Assembly (NCBI GenBank): GCA_030035585.1
Contig: CM057466.1
Coordinates: 58,783,233-58,847,232 of the forward strand
Length of the DNA: 64,000 nucleotides
Direction: 5' to 3'
From: Dugong dugon
Taxonomy: Eukaryota; Chordata; Mammalia; Sirenia; Dugongidae
How positions within the stretch are numbered: position 1 is the stretch's first letter; every line of letters starts with the position of its first letter. This document shows positions 23,176-34,430 of this stretch, piece by piece. The notes below the pieces were generated by a model. That model was not told where the DNA came from. It saw only the letters and a program-made list of their open reading frames with translations, and ran no database searches. A program made the translations under genes and the position numbers.

Positions 23176-23789
23176 GGATGGGGCTGCATACCCTAGCTGC
23201 TGCCTCTGAGCTGTATAAATATCTTTATAGAATGTCAAGATAAAGTTTTCATAGGTTATATCACAACAGATGAAAGAACCAGCGACTACAAACTAGATGG
23301 AAACATTTAGTCACACACTTGGTCACATGCCAGGATTGAATTTATCTTTGAACTTTTAAGAATTAGCTTCTAAGATATCGCTGGGGGCAGAGCTATCCCT
23401 TTGTTACAGCGCATTTCTGGGGAGGATGTGGGTATAAGTTTGTTTCTTTGTCCCCCTCCTACACAGTGGTTATGCTCTAAGATAATTTAGTATAGGAGCA
23501 GAGTAGTTCAGTAAAGTCCACCACTGGGTAAACAACATCTTTTGACCTGATTTAAAATGTACCTAATATATAAGAAAAGCCCATGTTCAACTTTTTAGCT
23601 TGTAATGGCTGTAGAATTATTCACTGCAAGAAAAGAATAAAAATAATCTGCCTACCAACAAAGAGTAATTTAGTAAGAAGTTGGAGATTATAATACCAAA
23701 CAGATGATCACCCCAGTAAAGCTGGATTCCCATTTATATACTGAATTAACTCCCAACGTTTTGCTCTGATACCTGCATCCCAGCCACAT
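23176..23789. other. No recognised feature
   Basis: Intronic sequence without a repeat or exon I can support. Confidence 0.5.
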
Positions 23790-24170
23790 CTCCCCCATTT
23801 GCCCTTTTGAGTTGTCTTTTAATGTTTACGCTGTTGACAGGCTGGACCATATGACCTTTGTGTCTTTGCTCATACTGGGTCCTCCACGTGGAATGCTTTC
23901 CCTGTTTGCCACTCACTGCCATATATCAAAGCCCTGTCCATCCTCACAGGCCAGCTTGAATTCCCTCTCTTCCACCCTGCCTTTCGTGAGCTTCATGGAA
24001 TATCTATGGCCCTTGAGCCTCAGCACTCTATACTCTCCTAGGGCATTTCCCTCACCACACTTACCTTTTGGTTATTTGTATACTTAATACATAATGCCTC
24101 TACTGAGTTGGCAGGCAGGATCGTCTTTGTACCCTAATGCCTGACACAGACTTGCCCAGAGCAGGATTAA
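23790..24170 (+). repeat. L2 LINE 3' region relic
   Basis: Follows the L2 3' order: GTCTTTGCTCATACTGGGTCC, GGAATGCTTTCCCTG, CACAGGCCAGCTTGAATTCCC, then TTTGTACCCTAATGCCTGACACAG. Confidence 0.75.
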
Positions 24171-24453
24171 AGAGTAAAAAAGAATTTGTCAAAGTGAAAA
24201 CGTCTTTGCATCCCAAGTACAATAGGCTTGTCTTAAAAGTGTCACATAGGATAGGAAAAACATAGCTGTAAAGATGGAAGATAAATATAATCTATATCCT
24301 AGAAACATGGTAAGCAAGAGTATAAACAGGCAGTGGGTTTCAAATTAAATGAAAAATAGAAAGCCTTACAACCGTCTTCAGAACACATTATGATGAATTT
24401 CAACGGCTGGCATCTCTAAGCTGTATAAAAGTCTTTGTTTTGGTTACCTCTTT
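24171..24453. other. Intronic flank of the LAMA3 exon
   Basis: No repeat recognised in the last ~340 bases before the exon; the branch point and polypyrimidine tract are noted under the exon. Confidence 0.5.
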
Positions 24454-24513
24454 TACTAAATTGATAAGAAAAAAATTACTTGCAAATAAAAAGAAAACCT
24501 TTTTTTCCTCCAG

Positions 24514-24666
24514 GGCCAGTTCTGTGACTATTGCAATTCTGAAGACCCCAGGAGAGCACATCCAGTCACCAATGCAATTGATGGAACTGAACGGTGGTGG
24601 CAAAGTCCTCCTCTCTCCTCAGGCACACAGTACAACAAAGTCAATGTTACCTTGGATCTAGGGCAG
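24514..24666 (+). CDS. LAMA3: Laminin alpha-3 (alpha-3B form) LN-domain exon, 51 codons
   Basis: This exon encodes part of the laminin N-terminal (LN) domain. That domain lets the alpha arm polymerise with beta and gamma arms in the basement membrane of epithelia. Read in phase 0, it opens GQFCDYC (two cysteines), then carries [15 protein letters not shown] and an N-glycosylation sequon NVT near 24643, and ends LDLGQ. Flanks are a strong polypyrimidine tract plus cag acceptor (24511-24513) and a CAG|gtgagt donor (from 24667). A TACTAAA-like branch point lies at 24454-24460. From memory, [13 protein letters not shown] is diagnostic of alpha-3, whereas alpha-5 has GQYCDIC and alpha-1/2 differ more. 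The frame is open and no key residue is lost. The short alpha-3A transcript starts far downstream, so this exon should serve only the long isoform. The start is a splice acceptor, not an initiation codon. Confidence 0.95.
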
Positions 24667-25173
24667 GTGAGTTACGCTTTCAGTTGGAATGGGAAAAATT
24701 AGTTTGGATTGTTGCTTTTGTGATGATTTCTGATATAACCATAATTATTAAAAAAAAAATTAGTTTTAATTCACTAATTGTTGTTAAAACTGCTACATTA
24801 ATATTTGTACCTGTCACAGTGTAGGTACCTAGACTTGTCTGTAAAATGAGCTAAAAGATAGTCGTAAATACTTTAATTGGCAAAGATATTTTTAGAGCAT
24901 TCTATTTCCTGGATGTCCTGATTCTGTGAACACTGACTACCATAGTTTTTGGCCTGTTTGCCCAGCTGCTCCATGGAAGAACCTGACTTCAGGCTTATCC
25001 TTCTGTGGTCAACAACGATGGCCACCTGGGGTGCCAACCCTGTGGTGTATACACCCAATATAATCCCCTCCCCCTGGAGTGTGGCCAGGACTGTGAGTAT
25101 GATTGATTTCACTCACAGGATTAGGAGGTATTACATGATGAAGAGATTTTTCAGATGTATTTAAGGTCCCAAG
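24667..25173. other. Intronic flank downstream of the LAMA3 exon
   Basis: No repeat recognised in about 500 bases after the donor site. Confidence 0.5.
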
Positions 25174-25650
25174 TTAGTCAATCAAAAGGGAGATTGTGCT
25201 GGGTGGACCTGACCCAGTTAGGGGAGCTCTTAAAGACTCTATCTGAAAGAAGAGATTTGAAGCATGAGAAATTATTCTGCCGGCCTTGAAGGGGAAAACT
25301 GACATGTTGTGAACTACCTGTGGAGATGACCACGTGACAGGGGACCTGAGAGCAGGTTCTAGGACCTGAGAATGGCCTCCAGCCAACAGCCAGCAAGAGA
25401 GCAGAGACCTTAGTCCTACAACCACAAGGAACTAAATTCTGCAGACAACATGTGGGAGCTTGGAAGTGGGTCTTTCCACACATCCAGCCAACACCTTGAT
25501 TTCAGCCTTGTAAGACCTTGAGCAGAGAACCTAGTCACACTGTGCCCAGACTCCTGACCGCAGAACTGTGAGATAACAGATGGGTGTTGTTTTAGGCTGC
25601 TAAGATTATGGTAATTTGTTATACAGCAATAGAAAACTAGTATACCTTTT
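25174..25650 (+). mobile_element. MaLR-type LTR relic (MLT1-like), sense
   Basis: Its 3' part follows the MLT1-like order: ACACCTTGATTTCAGCC, CTCCTGACCGCAGAACTGTGAGATAA, GTTGTTTTAGGCTGCTAAG, GGTAATTTGTTATACAGCAATAGAAAACTA. The 5' limit is approximate. Confidence 0.7.
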
Positions 25651-25689
25651 TATTTCCTCTTTCAGACCAGGTAGTGCCTCCCATCTATT

Positions 25690-26669
25690 TCATTCTACTC
25701 ATTTAACAAATATTTATTGAGTTCCTTCTACGTGCCAGGCACTGTTCTAGGCATCTGGGATACATCAGGGAGCCAAATAGATGATGACGCCTTCCCTCAT
25801 GGCACTTTCATTTCAGTGGGGGAGATAAGTAATAAAAATAAGTGTATATAGTGTATTAGAAGCTGATAAGAGCTATGGAAAAAAGAAAAAGTAGAGCCGG
25901 GTAAGGGGGATCATGAGTGCCAGGGACAAGAGTAGTCAGGAGAGAGCTTATTGAAAAGGTGAGATTTAAGCAAAGACTTGAAGCAGGTGAAGGGGTTAGC
26001 CGTGCAGATGTCTGTCCCCCAGACAGAGGGAAGAGCAAAGCCCTAAGGTGGAACTTGTCTGGAAAGTGCAAGGAGCAGCATAGAGGCCAGTGTCGGTGGA
26101 GCAGACTAGGGAAGCAGGAGGGTGGTGGGAGAGGAAGCCAGAGAGAGAACAGATGGGGCCAGATCAGGTATGGCCTCATAGGCTGTGGTGAGGACTTTGG
26201 TGTTTAAGTGAAATGGAAGCTGTTACAGGGTTTCCAGCAGAGGAATGACATGATCCGATTTACATTTTAAAAGGATCTCATTGGCTGTTTGTTGAGAATT
26301 GTAGAAGGGTAAATGTAGAAGGAGTGGTCGTAATGGAAGTTGAGAGAAATGATTGGATTCCAGATAGATTTTGAAGATAGAGCTGCCAGGGTTTCCTAAT
26401 ACAGTGAATGTGGAGTGTGAGAAAACAAAGGATTCAGGGACGACTCCCGGACTTTTGGCCTGAGCAACTGGAATTGCTATTTACAGAGATGGGTTTGATT
26501 GTGGGAGGAGCAGGCTTGGAGGAGAAAATGGGAGGAGTTAGTTTGGACACGCTAAGTTTGAAATACTGTTTGGACATCCAAGTTGAGATGATGACTAGGC
26601 ACTTGGACGTATGAGTCTGGAATGCTGTGTGGACTGGAGATAGATATTTGGTGTGGATTTTGTTAGGTT
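25690..26669 (-). repeat. L2-like relic and adjoining old middle-repetitive element
   Basis: It opens with the complement of the L2 end (AACAAATATTTATTGAGTTCC, GTGCCAGGCACTGTTCTAGGC) and continues with phrases known from an old mammalian repeat: GGCCAGATCAGGTATGGCCTC, GGAATGACATGATCCGATTTAC, GGACATCCAAGTTGAGATG. The family name of the second part is uncertain. Confidence 0.6.
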
Positions 26670-26683
26670 TATCCTATTTGGGG

Positions 26684-26879
26684 GGTGCCCTGGTGGCACA
26701 CTGATTAAGTGCTTGGCTGCTAACCAAAAGGTTGATGGTTTGAACCCATCAGCCGCTCCATGGGAGAAAGATGTGACAGCCTGCTTACATAAAGATTACA
26801 ACCTTGGAAACTTTAAGGGGGCAGTTTTACTGTGTCCTATAGGGTTGGAATCAACTTGGTGGCAACAGGTTTTTTTTGG
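26684..26879 (+). mobile_element. AfroSINE-type SINE with perfect 14-base target-site duplication
   Basis: Direct repeats TATCCTATTTGGGG at 26670-26683 and 26880-26893. Head GTGCCCTGGTGGCACACTG, GGCTGCTAACCAAAAGGTTG, tail GGTTGGAATCAACTTGGTGGC. Confidence 0.95.
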
Positions 26880-26893
26880 TATCCTATTTGGGG

Positions 26894-27440
26894 TTTCCTC
26901 GGCTTCTTAAATCTGTAGGTTTATGTATTTTTGCCAACTTTGGGAAGTTTTCAGCTATTACTTCTTCAAACACATTTTAAACTCCACTCTTTTCTCTCCC
27001 TCTGGCATTCTGATGTATGAATGTTAGATCTTTTTTCCACAAGCCCCTGAAACTCTGCTCCTTTTTAAAAAAATTTCCTTTAGTTGATTTTCTGTTTTTC
27101 ATATTGGTAATTTGTAATGTTCTATCGTCAAGTTTACTGATTCTTTGCTCTGTTATATTTATTCTGCTATCAAACCTGTCTAGTGAGTTTTTTTTTTTTT
27201 TTTTGGTTGTTATATTTTTTCAGTTCTATAACTTCTACTTGGTTATTTCATTAATGCTTTCTTTTTTTGAGTGAGATTTTGTATATTTTCATTTCTTTCA
27301 AGAGGATTTGTAATTACTCATTGGAACATTTTTGATTGCTGTTTTAAAGTCTTTGTCAGATAATTCTGTCATCTGATTCATCATCTTGTTTTGTTGTCTG
27401 TTGATTGTCTTTTCTTACTCTAGTCCTGATTTTCCTGGTT
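26894..27440 (-). repeat. HAL1/L1M ORF1-region relic, antisense
   Basis: The + strand reads the complement of an old L1 ORF1 region: CTTCTTAAATCTGTAGGTTTATG, TTTGGGAAGTTTTCAGC, TTCACTGATTC-type phrases, TTTTAAAGTCTTTGTCAGATAATTC. Split into short frames. Confidence 0.75.
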
Positions 27441-28129
27441 GTTGAAAAGTCAGATCAAGAGAAAATATACTAATTAATTAACCACTTACTTAATTAAAGA
27501 TGGGAGAAATAACATCATGGTTTTGTACGGATGGTAATACGAACAGGAAGGAGAGGACTGCTGCTGTTATTACATGAGTTTGCTAGGTGCTCACAATACT
27601 AATATTAACACTCATTCTGATCCTTCTGCTGGCTAGAGCTGCATACAGACTATAGTTCATATAATACTGCTTGAAAGAAATAAAAAAAGGGAAATGCACC
27701 TCACAAAGTGGAAATAGAATGATACTGAGATTTCTTAGAATTAACGTGTTATCTAATCTTTGGTTGGGATAGTTTTGAGATAGAAGGTCCTTCGTCTCTC
27801 AATATCTTTAACCCATATTTTTGTGCTCAGTTAGGGCTCTCCTGAGACTATTTTCACCATCAATTTGCATCTGAAATAATTCAGGGAGATTTGTCATGAT
27901 TCAGAGGACTCTATAACCCCAGTTTCTACTACAAATAAGTCTTATCCCTCTATTAGCTAACCTCTAGCATTAATTCAGTAGATTTTGTCTATAATGACCA
28001 GGATTTACTTATTATGTTACTTATTTAAATAAGGATTTCTATAGTTAATAGGGAATTTTAACCCACCAAAATGATCTGTACTGAATGTACCATTGCCTGT
28101 TGGACTTACTCTTTTTCTTTTAAAGCTAT
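27441..28129. other. No recognised feature
   Basis: AT-rich intron. Confidence 0.5.
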
Positions 28130-28300
28130 TTTTAATTATTTAAGTTTTATTTGTTTTGTTGTTGTTAAGAATATACACAGCAAAACATACACAGTTTCTA
28201 CATGTATAATTCAGTAACACGGATTACATTCTTTGAGTGTGCAACTGTTCTCACCCTCTTTTTCTGAATTGTTCCTCTTCCATTAACATCAACTCACTAA
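28130..28300 (-). repeat. L1-type 3' end, antisense, different subfamily
   Basis: GTTGTTAAGAATATACACAGCAAAACATACACAG and TTCTACATGTATAATTCAGTAACACGGATTACATTC mirror, in reverse complement, the sense copy at 39845-40035. Confidence 0.7.
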
Positions 28301-28474
28301 TAAAGCTATTTTGATATACTGAAAAACTCCTAGTTTAAGAGGTTAATTAAGAAAACATCAACATAAGAACAATATAGTAATTTGCTGGTTGCTGACAGAC
28401 ATTAACCATGACATACATATCCACGAAGGTGATGTGTACTCCCATCTCCTTACTGATACAGGAAGCTGCTCTGT

Positions 28475-28660
28475 GAGATGGTTGAGTGTGGATTCTAGAG
28501 TCATCCTGCCTCTGCGCCTGGCTTCACTGCTTTCTTACTCTGTGACCATGGCAGCATACTCAGTGGCTCTCTGCTTCAGCCCCCACATTTATAAAATGAG
28601 ATAATAATAGTGCTTATCTCATAGGATTATTGTGAGTTTTTAACGAGTTAATTGCCTAAA
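28475..28660 (+). repeat. MIR SINE
   Basis: GTGGATTCTAGAGTCATCCTGCC, CTTACTCTGTGACCATGGC, ATAAAATGAGATAATAATAGTGC, CATAGGATTATTGTGAG, in MIR order. Confidence 0.85.
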
Positions 28661-29699
28661 TTTTAAACCCCTCTCCGGCAGTGGTAATAATTTTTGTTTA
28701 ATAAAATAAAGTGAACCTTCAATAAACACTCATTATTAAGAACAGATTCATAACTTGTATGCCCCTAGAGAATGCTGTGTACAATACTGTAGAAAAGTCT
28801 CTAGAAAAGTCTAGGAACAGGAAAATCAATATAAATTGTGTGAAACTGAAGATGTTTCTTTCTTCTTTGATGTTGGCAGAGACTATGCTTTAGCAATCAT
28901 GTTTTGTTAAGATTCATATTTTATACCCCTTTGGTCGGATCTGTGTTTTCTTCCTTATGGTGGAATTAACCAGTGAAAGTGTCACTTAGCACTTAGATTT
29001 CATAATTTAATGGTAACATAAGGATCTTAGATTTATGGAAATGTGGGTTTTGATGTATGGTTGGGAAATAAAATACAGATCTAGATTATAAACTTGTTAT
29101 TACCAAATAACTTGTTTTCCATGTACTGAGAAATGAAATTTGATTTTGATATGCTGTAAGTCAGTTTGACCGCTTACATTGTGATGAGATGGTTACTTTT
29201 CTTTGTTTCCTTTCAGACTAGTGGGTTGGTTATTTTTTTTGGCTAACAAATAAAAACATTTCCTTTAGGTCTCCATCCTTCAGTTTTCCATTTACAAGGT
29301 GGCAAATGTAGGAAGGTTTTGTGATTCACTAGAGACTGTGTTATTTTCTGGTGTTGTTCGAGTTAATTTGATTATATATTATTCGTCAGTTTCAGGCTAT
29401 AGGAGAAGAACACAATGTCTTACAGGAAACTTTAATATCATCTGGCCAAGGATGATGAGTTCATTCTTACATTTAAAGCAAAATGTGGATGTCACATTTT
29501 AAAAGAAAAGTCTGTGGACTGTGGGGACATTTGTTTCTTTCTGGATATGTAGTGAGGCATGGCCTCTGGAGATCTTCCACCGTGAGATAGAAGGTATAGC
29601 AATGAGCTCTAGATGCACATCCTGGACTTTCCCTCAGAATACAAAAAAATCTTACTCTATGGACTCAGCCCCCCGCCCCATCCCTATGTTTACCTTTAT
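28661..29699. other. No recognised feature
   Basis: About 1 kb of intron; no repeat or exon supported. Confidence 0.5.
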
Positions 29700-30180
29700 C
29701 CTCCTTCCTTGTGTTAGTTTTCTAGGATTACCATAACAAAGTACCACAAATTGAGTGGTTTTAAACAAAAATTTATTCTCTCACAGTTTCCAGAGTCTAG
29801 AAGTCTGAAATCAGGGTGTTGGCCATGTTGATTCCTCCTGAGGGCTCTGAGGGAGGATCTGTTTCATGTCTCTTTTCTAGCTTCTGGTGACAGCTGGCAA
29901 TCCTTGGCATTTCTTGGCATTGCTTGGCTTGTAGATGCATCATTCCAATTTCTCCCTTTGTCTTCACATGACAGTCTTCCTGTGTGTCTGTTTGTGTCTC
30001 TTCTCCTCTTTTTGTAAGGATACCACTCATACTGGAGTAGGGCACATCCTACTCCAGTATGACCTGATATTAACTAATATCTGCAAAGACCTCTTTCCAA
30101 ATAAGGTGACATTCACAGGTACCAGGGGTTAGGACTTGAACGTATAATTTTTTGGGACACAATTCAACCCATAACACTCC
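29700..30180 (-). mobile_element. MaLR-type solo LTR relic, antisense
   Basis: The + strand runs GTGTTAGTTTTCTAGGATTACCATAACAAAGTACCACAAATTGAGTGG through TTTCCAAATAAGGTGACATTCACAGGTACC to GGGACACAATTCAACCCATAACA, the complement of an MLT1/MST-like LTR. It includes a perfect 14-base hairpin at 30028-30061. Confidence 0.75.
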
Positions 30181-30747
30181 TCGAGGGTGAGGTATAAGGG
30201 AAAACTTGTGGTAGGGTATTGTCATGGTCGCCTGAAGTTAAGGAAGACTGGAGTGTGGAGGAGCTGGTTCTCAGGTGGAAATAAAGAAGCCAGCTAGTGT
30301 GAGGGCAAGACAGGAGCCAAGACAATGCAGACCTGCCTCACTGTACTCCAGGGAACAACAGGACTATCAGGGGAAGGCTCTGATGCTGAGGCTACTTAGC
30401 TCCCTGGTCCCCCTCTGAGTAGGCAGCCACTGTGGATGGTTGGTGAATGGTTACTTTGCCTTTCACAGCATCTCATCTCAAGGGCCTCCATCTGAGTCTG
30501 CTTTCTGCCTGAGGGTTCTTTCCAGGGACCTGGAAGCTTTCTCAACCTGTGTAGAGAAAGCAGCCTGGAAGTCCAGGATTTAATGCTCCCGAGGGCAACC
30601 CTCAACCCAGGAGGGATGGCAGTTGATGGAAAAATGCCCCATTTCCCTGTCTCTCAGTGGGACAGTTCTGAGGTACACTCTACATAACTCTTCAGTGTCC
30701 CCAGTGGATTGGATCTCATTTGCTCCTGGTGGTGATCTGCTCATTAA
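30181..30747. other. No recognised feature
   Basis: Intronic sequence. Confidence 0.5.
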
Positions 30748-30911
30748 CACACCAAAAACCCGTTGCTGTGGAGTTGATTCCTACTTACAGTGACCCTGTA
30801 GGACAGAGTGGAAACTGCCTCACAGGGTTTCCAAGGAGCGACTGGTGGGTTCGAACTGTCGACCTTTTGGTTGGCAACTGTAGCTCTTAACTACTGTGCC
30901 ACTAGGGCTCC
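30748..30911 (-). mobile_element. AfroSINE-type SINE, antisense
   Basis: The + strand runs from CCAAAAACCCGTTGCTGTGGAGTTGATTCC to GACCTTTTGGTTGGCAACTG and CACTAGGGCTCC. Confidence 0.93.
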
Positions 30912-31639
30912 AGTCACGGTTTTTCTCCTTTCCTTGTCTCCACATCCCCTCCCTCCAATTTGGGCTTCTTGAGATCAACTCCCAAATAAACTACCTGTAC
31001 CCAAGTCCTTGTCTTAGGGTTGGCTTTAGAGAGGACCCAAACCAAGACAGGGAAGAAAGAGGTAGGGATTGAAACCCTGAAACCTCCCTAGGTATTCAAA
31101 TGGACAAACACTGTGAAAAAGTTATATAAAATGCAATACATACAAAATTCAGAAAATATTTCTAAGACTTTAAGATAAAGGAAACAGTATTATAACTTTT
31201 AAAGACAAACTTCTCATTACCCTACCTCCCTTTTTTTTCATGAACTTGCCATAGATAGTGAACTCCCTAGGGGCCAGATGCAAATATGGAATCCAGCCGT
31301 CTGTGAGTGAATTTAATATTTAGACTCCTTCTAGGATCTTTTTTTTCTGATCCTCTACAACTTTTATGAGACTTTAGCACATGAATCCAAGACATTCTTT
31401 GTAGTCCTTGTCCGTTCTGACTCAGATGGAGTGGGAGGCCTGGACCAGTTTCAGATTCTTCTTGGGCATAAGTGCCTTGGAGATTAAATTGGTTCTAGGG
31501 ATGCTTGGCAGATGAGGTCTGTAAGGAGTCTGACTCAGCTGGGTCCCTGGGTGGATATAATCCAATCCAGAATGTGGAATGGCCCTTGGTTTTGACCCAG
31601 TCTTTCTGAATTCCTCAGGAATTCTCTAGATTACATGCT
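30912..31639. other. No recognised feature
   Basis: Intronic sequence; no repeat I can name. Confidence 0.5.
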
Positions 31640-31750
31640 TCAAGAGGCCAGGGACTGTATCTTTTGTTTACTACATGCTGTTGTTATCTCAACATCTTAC
31701 ACAGTGTCTAGCACATAGTAGATTCTCAATAAATGTTTGCTGAGTTAATG
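31640..31750 (+). repeat. L2 LINE 3' end relic
   Basis: TCAAGAGGCCAGGGACTGTATC, then CACAGTGTCTAGCACATAGTAG and CTCAATAAATGTTTGCTGAGTTAATG. Confidence 0.85.
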
Positions 31751-32026
31751 TAGAAAAAACCAAGATGACTTAGGGTCAATCTGGGTTTTCCTAGGGGATA
31801 GTACTAGTAGAAGCATATTGCTATGAAATTAAACCTCTAGGTGAAAGCGGACCAGCTTTAGCTCTGTAATTAATTAGATGGCTGTTTCCACTTAGATCAC
31901 TTGGGTCTGTTTGAAACATCATTTAAGTATTTTGTAGCTATAACAGAATTAGAAGATACAGAATATCTTTTCAGAGAATATATGCTATTAATAAATTAGT
32001 TATTAATAAACATGTTATCATTGAGC

Positions 32027-32179
32027 GTGGAGACCTGGTAGTGCAGTCGTTAAGAGCTCGGCTGCTAACCAAAAGGTCGGCAATTCGAATCTACCAGCCA
32101 CTCCTTGGAAACCCTATGGGGCAGTTCTACTCTGTCCTGTAGGGTCACTGTGATTTGGAATCGACTCGACAGCAACGGG
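32027..32179 (+). mobile_element. AfroSINE-type SINE with target-site duplication
   Basis: Direct repeats TATCATTGARC at 32016-32026 and 32180-32190. Close to the family norm: AGCTCGGCTGCTAACCAAAAG, GGAATCGACTCGACAGCAACG. Confidence 0.95.
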
Positions 32180-32190
32180 TATCATTGAAC

Positions 32191-32497
32191 ATACAGTCAT
32201 GAAACTCAGTCCTCGAAAGTAAATAATAAATTAGTGGGTAGAAAAACAGGTACCTCTAAAATTTCCTGGGCTAGTAGGGATGCAGTTTTATCCTTTATGC
32301 TACTACAGTAACCGAAGAATGTTAATTTGCCTTTGCAGTGCCTTTTAAGTGATTTAAGCATTAGGAAGAATCTGGCAATCTGACATTTTCTATTTATACA
32401 TGAAACACTCAAGGAAGCTGAGTGGACCAAAAGAAATAGACTGGAGTCCCTAAAATGACAAATTTGTTTAGTTCTCTGAACCGCTACCCAAAACAGC
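32191..32497. other. No recognised feature
   Basis: Intronic sequence upstream of the solo LTR. Confidence 0.5.
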
Positions 32498-32503
32498 ATT
32501 GAT

Positions 32504-32842
32504 TGTCGCAGTGGCGGCGAATGTCGGGGCGGCGGAGACAGTAACCAAACACAACTCTTACAGAGAAGTGGGGCCAGGAGGGTCACTCTGAGGAGTTGAC
32601 CCCTGGCTTCAGTCCCAGGTTTATTTTATAGTCAGTACAGCAAGCAGTAAAGCAATTAACAGAACAATGGGTTTTGGGTGAGTAACAATAAGTTTCGGGC
32701 AAGGGAGGAGGAATTCAGGTAAACAAGCCAATCAGTAACGGGGTTTTCGTGACAAGTCTCAACATGTCGGGGACAAGTCTCAACATGTTGTACAGCATAG
32801 AGGCCTTTATACATCCATATTTTAATGGCACGTATCCCCACA
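32504..32842 (-). mobile_element. Solo endogenous retroviral LTR, 339 bp, with 6-base target-site duplication
   Basis: The element has TG at one end and CA at the other, flanked by ATTGAT at 32498-32503 and 32843-32848. In minus-strand order: a U3 with a ~20-base tandem repeat (near 32750-32790), a TATAAAATAAACC segment at about 32630-32618 giving a poly(A) signal, then a GC-rich R/U5 with many intact CpGs (32504-32540). No internal gag/pol/env sequence is present. The 6-base duplication suits a class II (betaretrovirus-like) integrase, but class is inference. Confidence 0.88.
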
Positions 32843-33034
32843 ATTGATGATCTATATGCTCTGTAAACATTATTACAGAAAGTAGTGTCTGGAGAATAGC
32901 GTTTGACCTAAAAACTCAACTATACATTTATGGCCAAACTGGTTCTTTTCCAGCACCCTCTTTCTCTACTGATATGTTTTCCATCATCTATTCATTTCCC
33001 CAAGCCATAAAATTGAGTCACCGTTTACTCCATT

Positions 33035-33560
33035 TATTACTTATGATTATGCTGGCTACTGAAACAGAGAAATCCTGAACTCTCAGTGGCGAAACACAAA
33101 GCAAGGTTATTTCTTGTTCCTATAACAGTCCAAACACAGCTGATCCTGGCCAGGCAGCTCTCCTCCAAACAGTGGTTCAAAGATTTAGGATCTTTCCATA
33201 TTGTGGCTCCACTGTCTTCAACACATTGTTCCCAAGGTTACCCTGGGGGCCATCTCCACTCCACGCAGCAGAAATGAGAAAAGAACATGGAGGATTATGG
33301 GTGGGAGGCTTTTATGGGCTCCCATAGGCTAGAAGTGGTATATTCTTGTTCTGGAAGTTCTTATTCTATTGGCTGGGAAATGTAGTCTAGCTGTAGGTCC
33401 AGGAAGGGGAAGCATGCTTTCTAATCAGCTGAGCACTCTATTCAGTAGTGAGCTGGAGATGGCTCCCACCAGTTATAAGAGCCGATTCTGCATATCTCTT
33501 CCTAAATTGTGTTCAGTGACATCAGTCAGGTTGGTAGCTTGAAATTGGCCATGGTGGGAG
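33035..33560. repeat. Probable old LTR or DNA-transposon relic
   Basis: GGCTGGGAAATGTAGTCTAGCTG and GATCTTTCCATATTGTGGCTCC are phrases I associate with a mammalian interspersed repeat whose name I cannot fix. Orientation not assigned. Confidence 0.4.
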
Positions 33561-33989
33561 CACTTACACCACAGAAATCAACAAATATTACAAATCCCAG
33601 GTTTTTCTTTCCAACAGCTGGTTTACCAGCATACCACTGAGTTTCTTCCACGTCCCTCCATTTCTGTCACCCCCTTCACTATTTAATTTGTCATTACATC
33701 TTGCACCTTAACATCTCCAGAGTCCACCTCCTCTTCTCCATGGACGCCACGCTACCCTTGACGTGGGAATAAAGTATTCCCGTGATTAGCCACCCGTCTC
33801 CCAACTGATTTTGAGCCTGTACTCTCAGCTTAGTTTGGTTTGCAGTTGGCCAGGGAGGAACAGAATCACCAATGGTAAGATGAGAAATACTAGAAACAAT
33901 TCTGGTTGGCAGCCTTCCAGGGGTCCACCCATCAGTCTTTTTCATTGCTTTCATGGTGCTTACAGTGAAACAAAAATTTGAACATGTCA
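33561..33989. other. No recognised feature
   Basis: Intronic sequence. Confidence 0.45.
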
Positions 33990-34430
33990 GTGTCCTTGAT
34001 TAGCATCCTTTATTGGTTCTCTATTACTTTTAGAATAAAGTCCAAATTTCTTAGTTAAACCCCTTCACAATCTAGCCTCTCCCTTTTCTCCAACCTATCT
34101 CTAGATGCCACTTTCTCCTGAAACTCTATGCTCCATCACCAGGGACTTAACTGTAATTCCGTAAATACTCCATGACATTTCCTGCCTCCATGCCTTGTTT
34201 TGGTGCTGTTCACGGCTCCTGGGTTACCTTCATGCCCTGCTTGGTTTGGCTGCCTCCTTCCCAAGATAACTCAGGTATCACCTCCTGGAAACCTTCCCCG
34301 GATGCCCACTTACTTCTGGGTTATATTGAGTAGCCCTTCTGTTTACTCCAAGGCACTTGCTTTGCTGTGGTGGTAAGGCACCTTAAGATCAGAGGCTGTG
34401 CATACAGTATTCTTGTTTGTATCCATGGAG
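33990..34430 (+). repeat. L2 LINE 3' region relic
   Basis: AGAATAAAGTCCAAATTTCTTAG, CAATCTAGCCTCTCCCTT, CCTCCTGGAAACCTTCCCCGG, TTTGTATCCATGGAGC, in L2 order. Confidence 0.85.

Larger units (their letters stand above)
1..24513 (+). other. LAMA3: LAMA3 intron upstream of the first visible exon (3' part)
   Basis: No laminin coding sequence is visible upstream of 24514. The preceding exon should encode the signal peptide and first LN segment in GC-rich sequence, and nothing like that occurs here, so this is read as the 3' part of the first intron. It is dominated by two L1 elements, an RTE cluster and SINEs. Confidence 0.8.

Noticed and set aside
1..24513. First coding exon of LAMA3 (signal peptide)
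   Set aside because: No GC-rich or CpG-island stretch and no reading frame ending in the expected phase with a suitable donor was seen.
24667..24829. Extension of the exon past 24666 through the open frame at 24594-24824
   Set aside because: That frame is not the laminin frame, and a consensus donor ends the exon at 24666.
25174..25483. ORFs on the minus strand near the LAMA3 exon
   Set aside because: They are antisense reads of a MaLR-type LTR relic.
32504..32842. A fuller endogenous provirus around the LTR
   Set aside because: Only one LTR is present, with matching 6-base duplications on both sides and no internal coding sequence.
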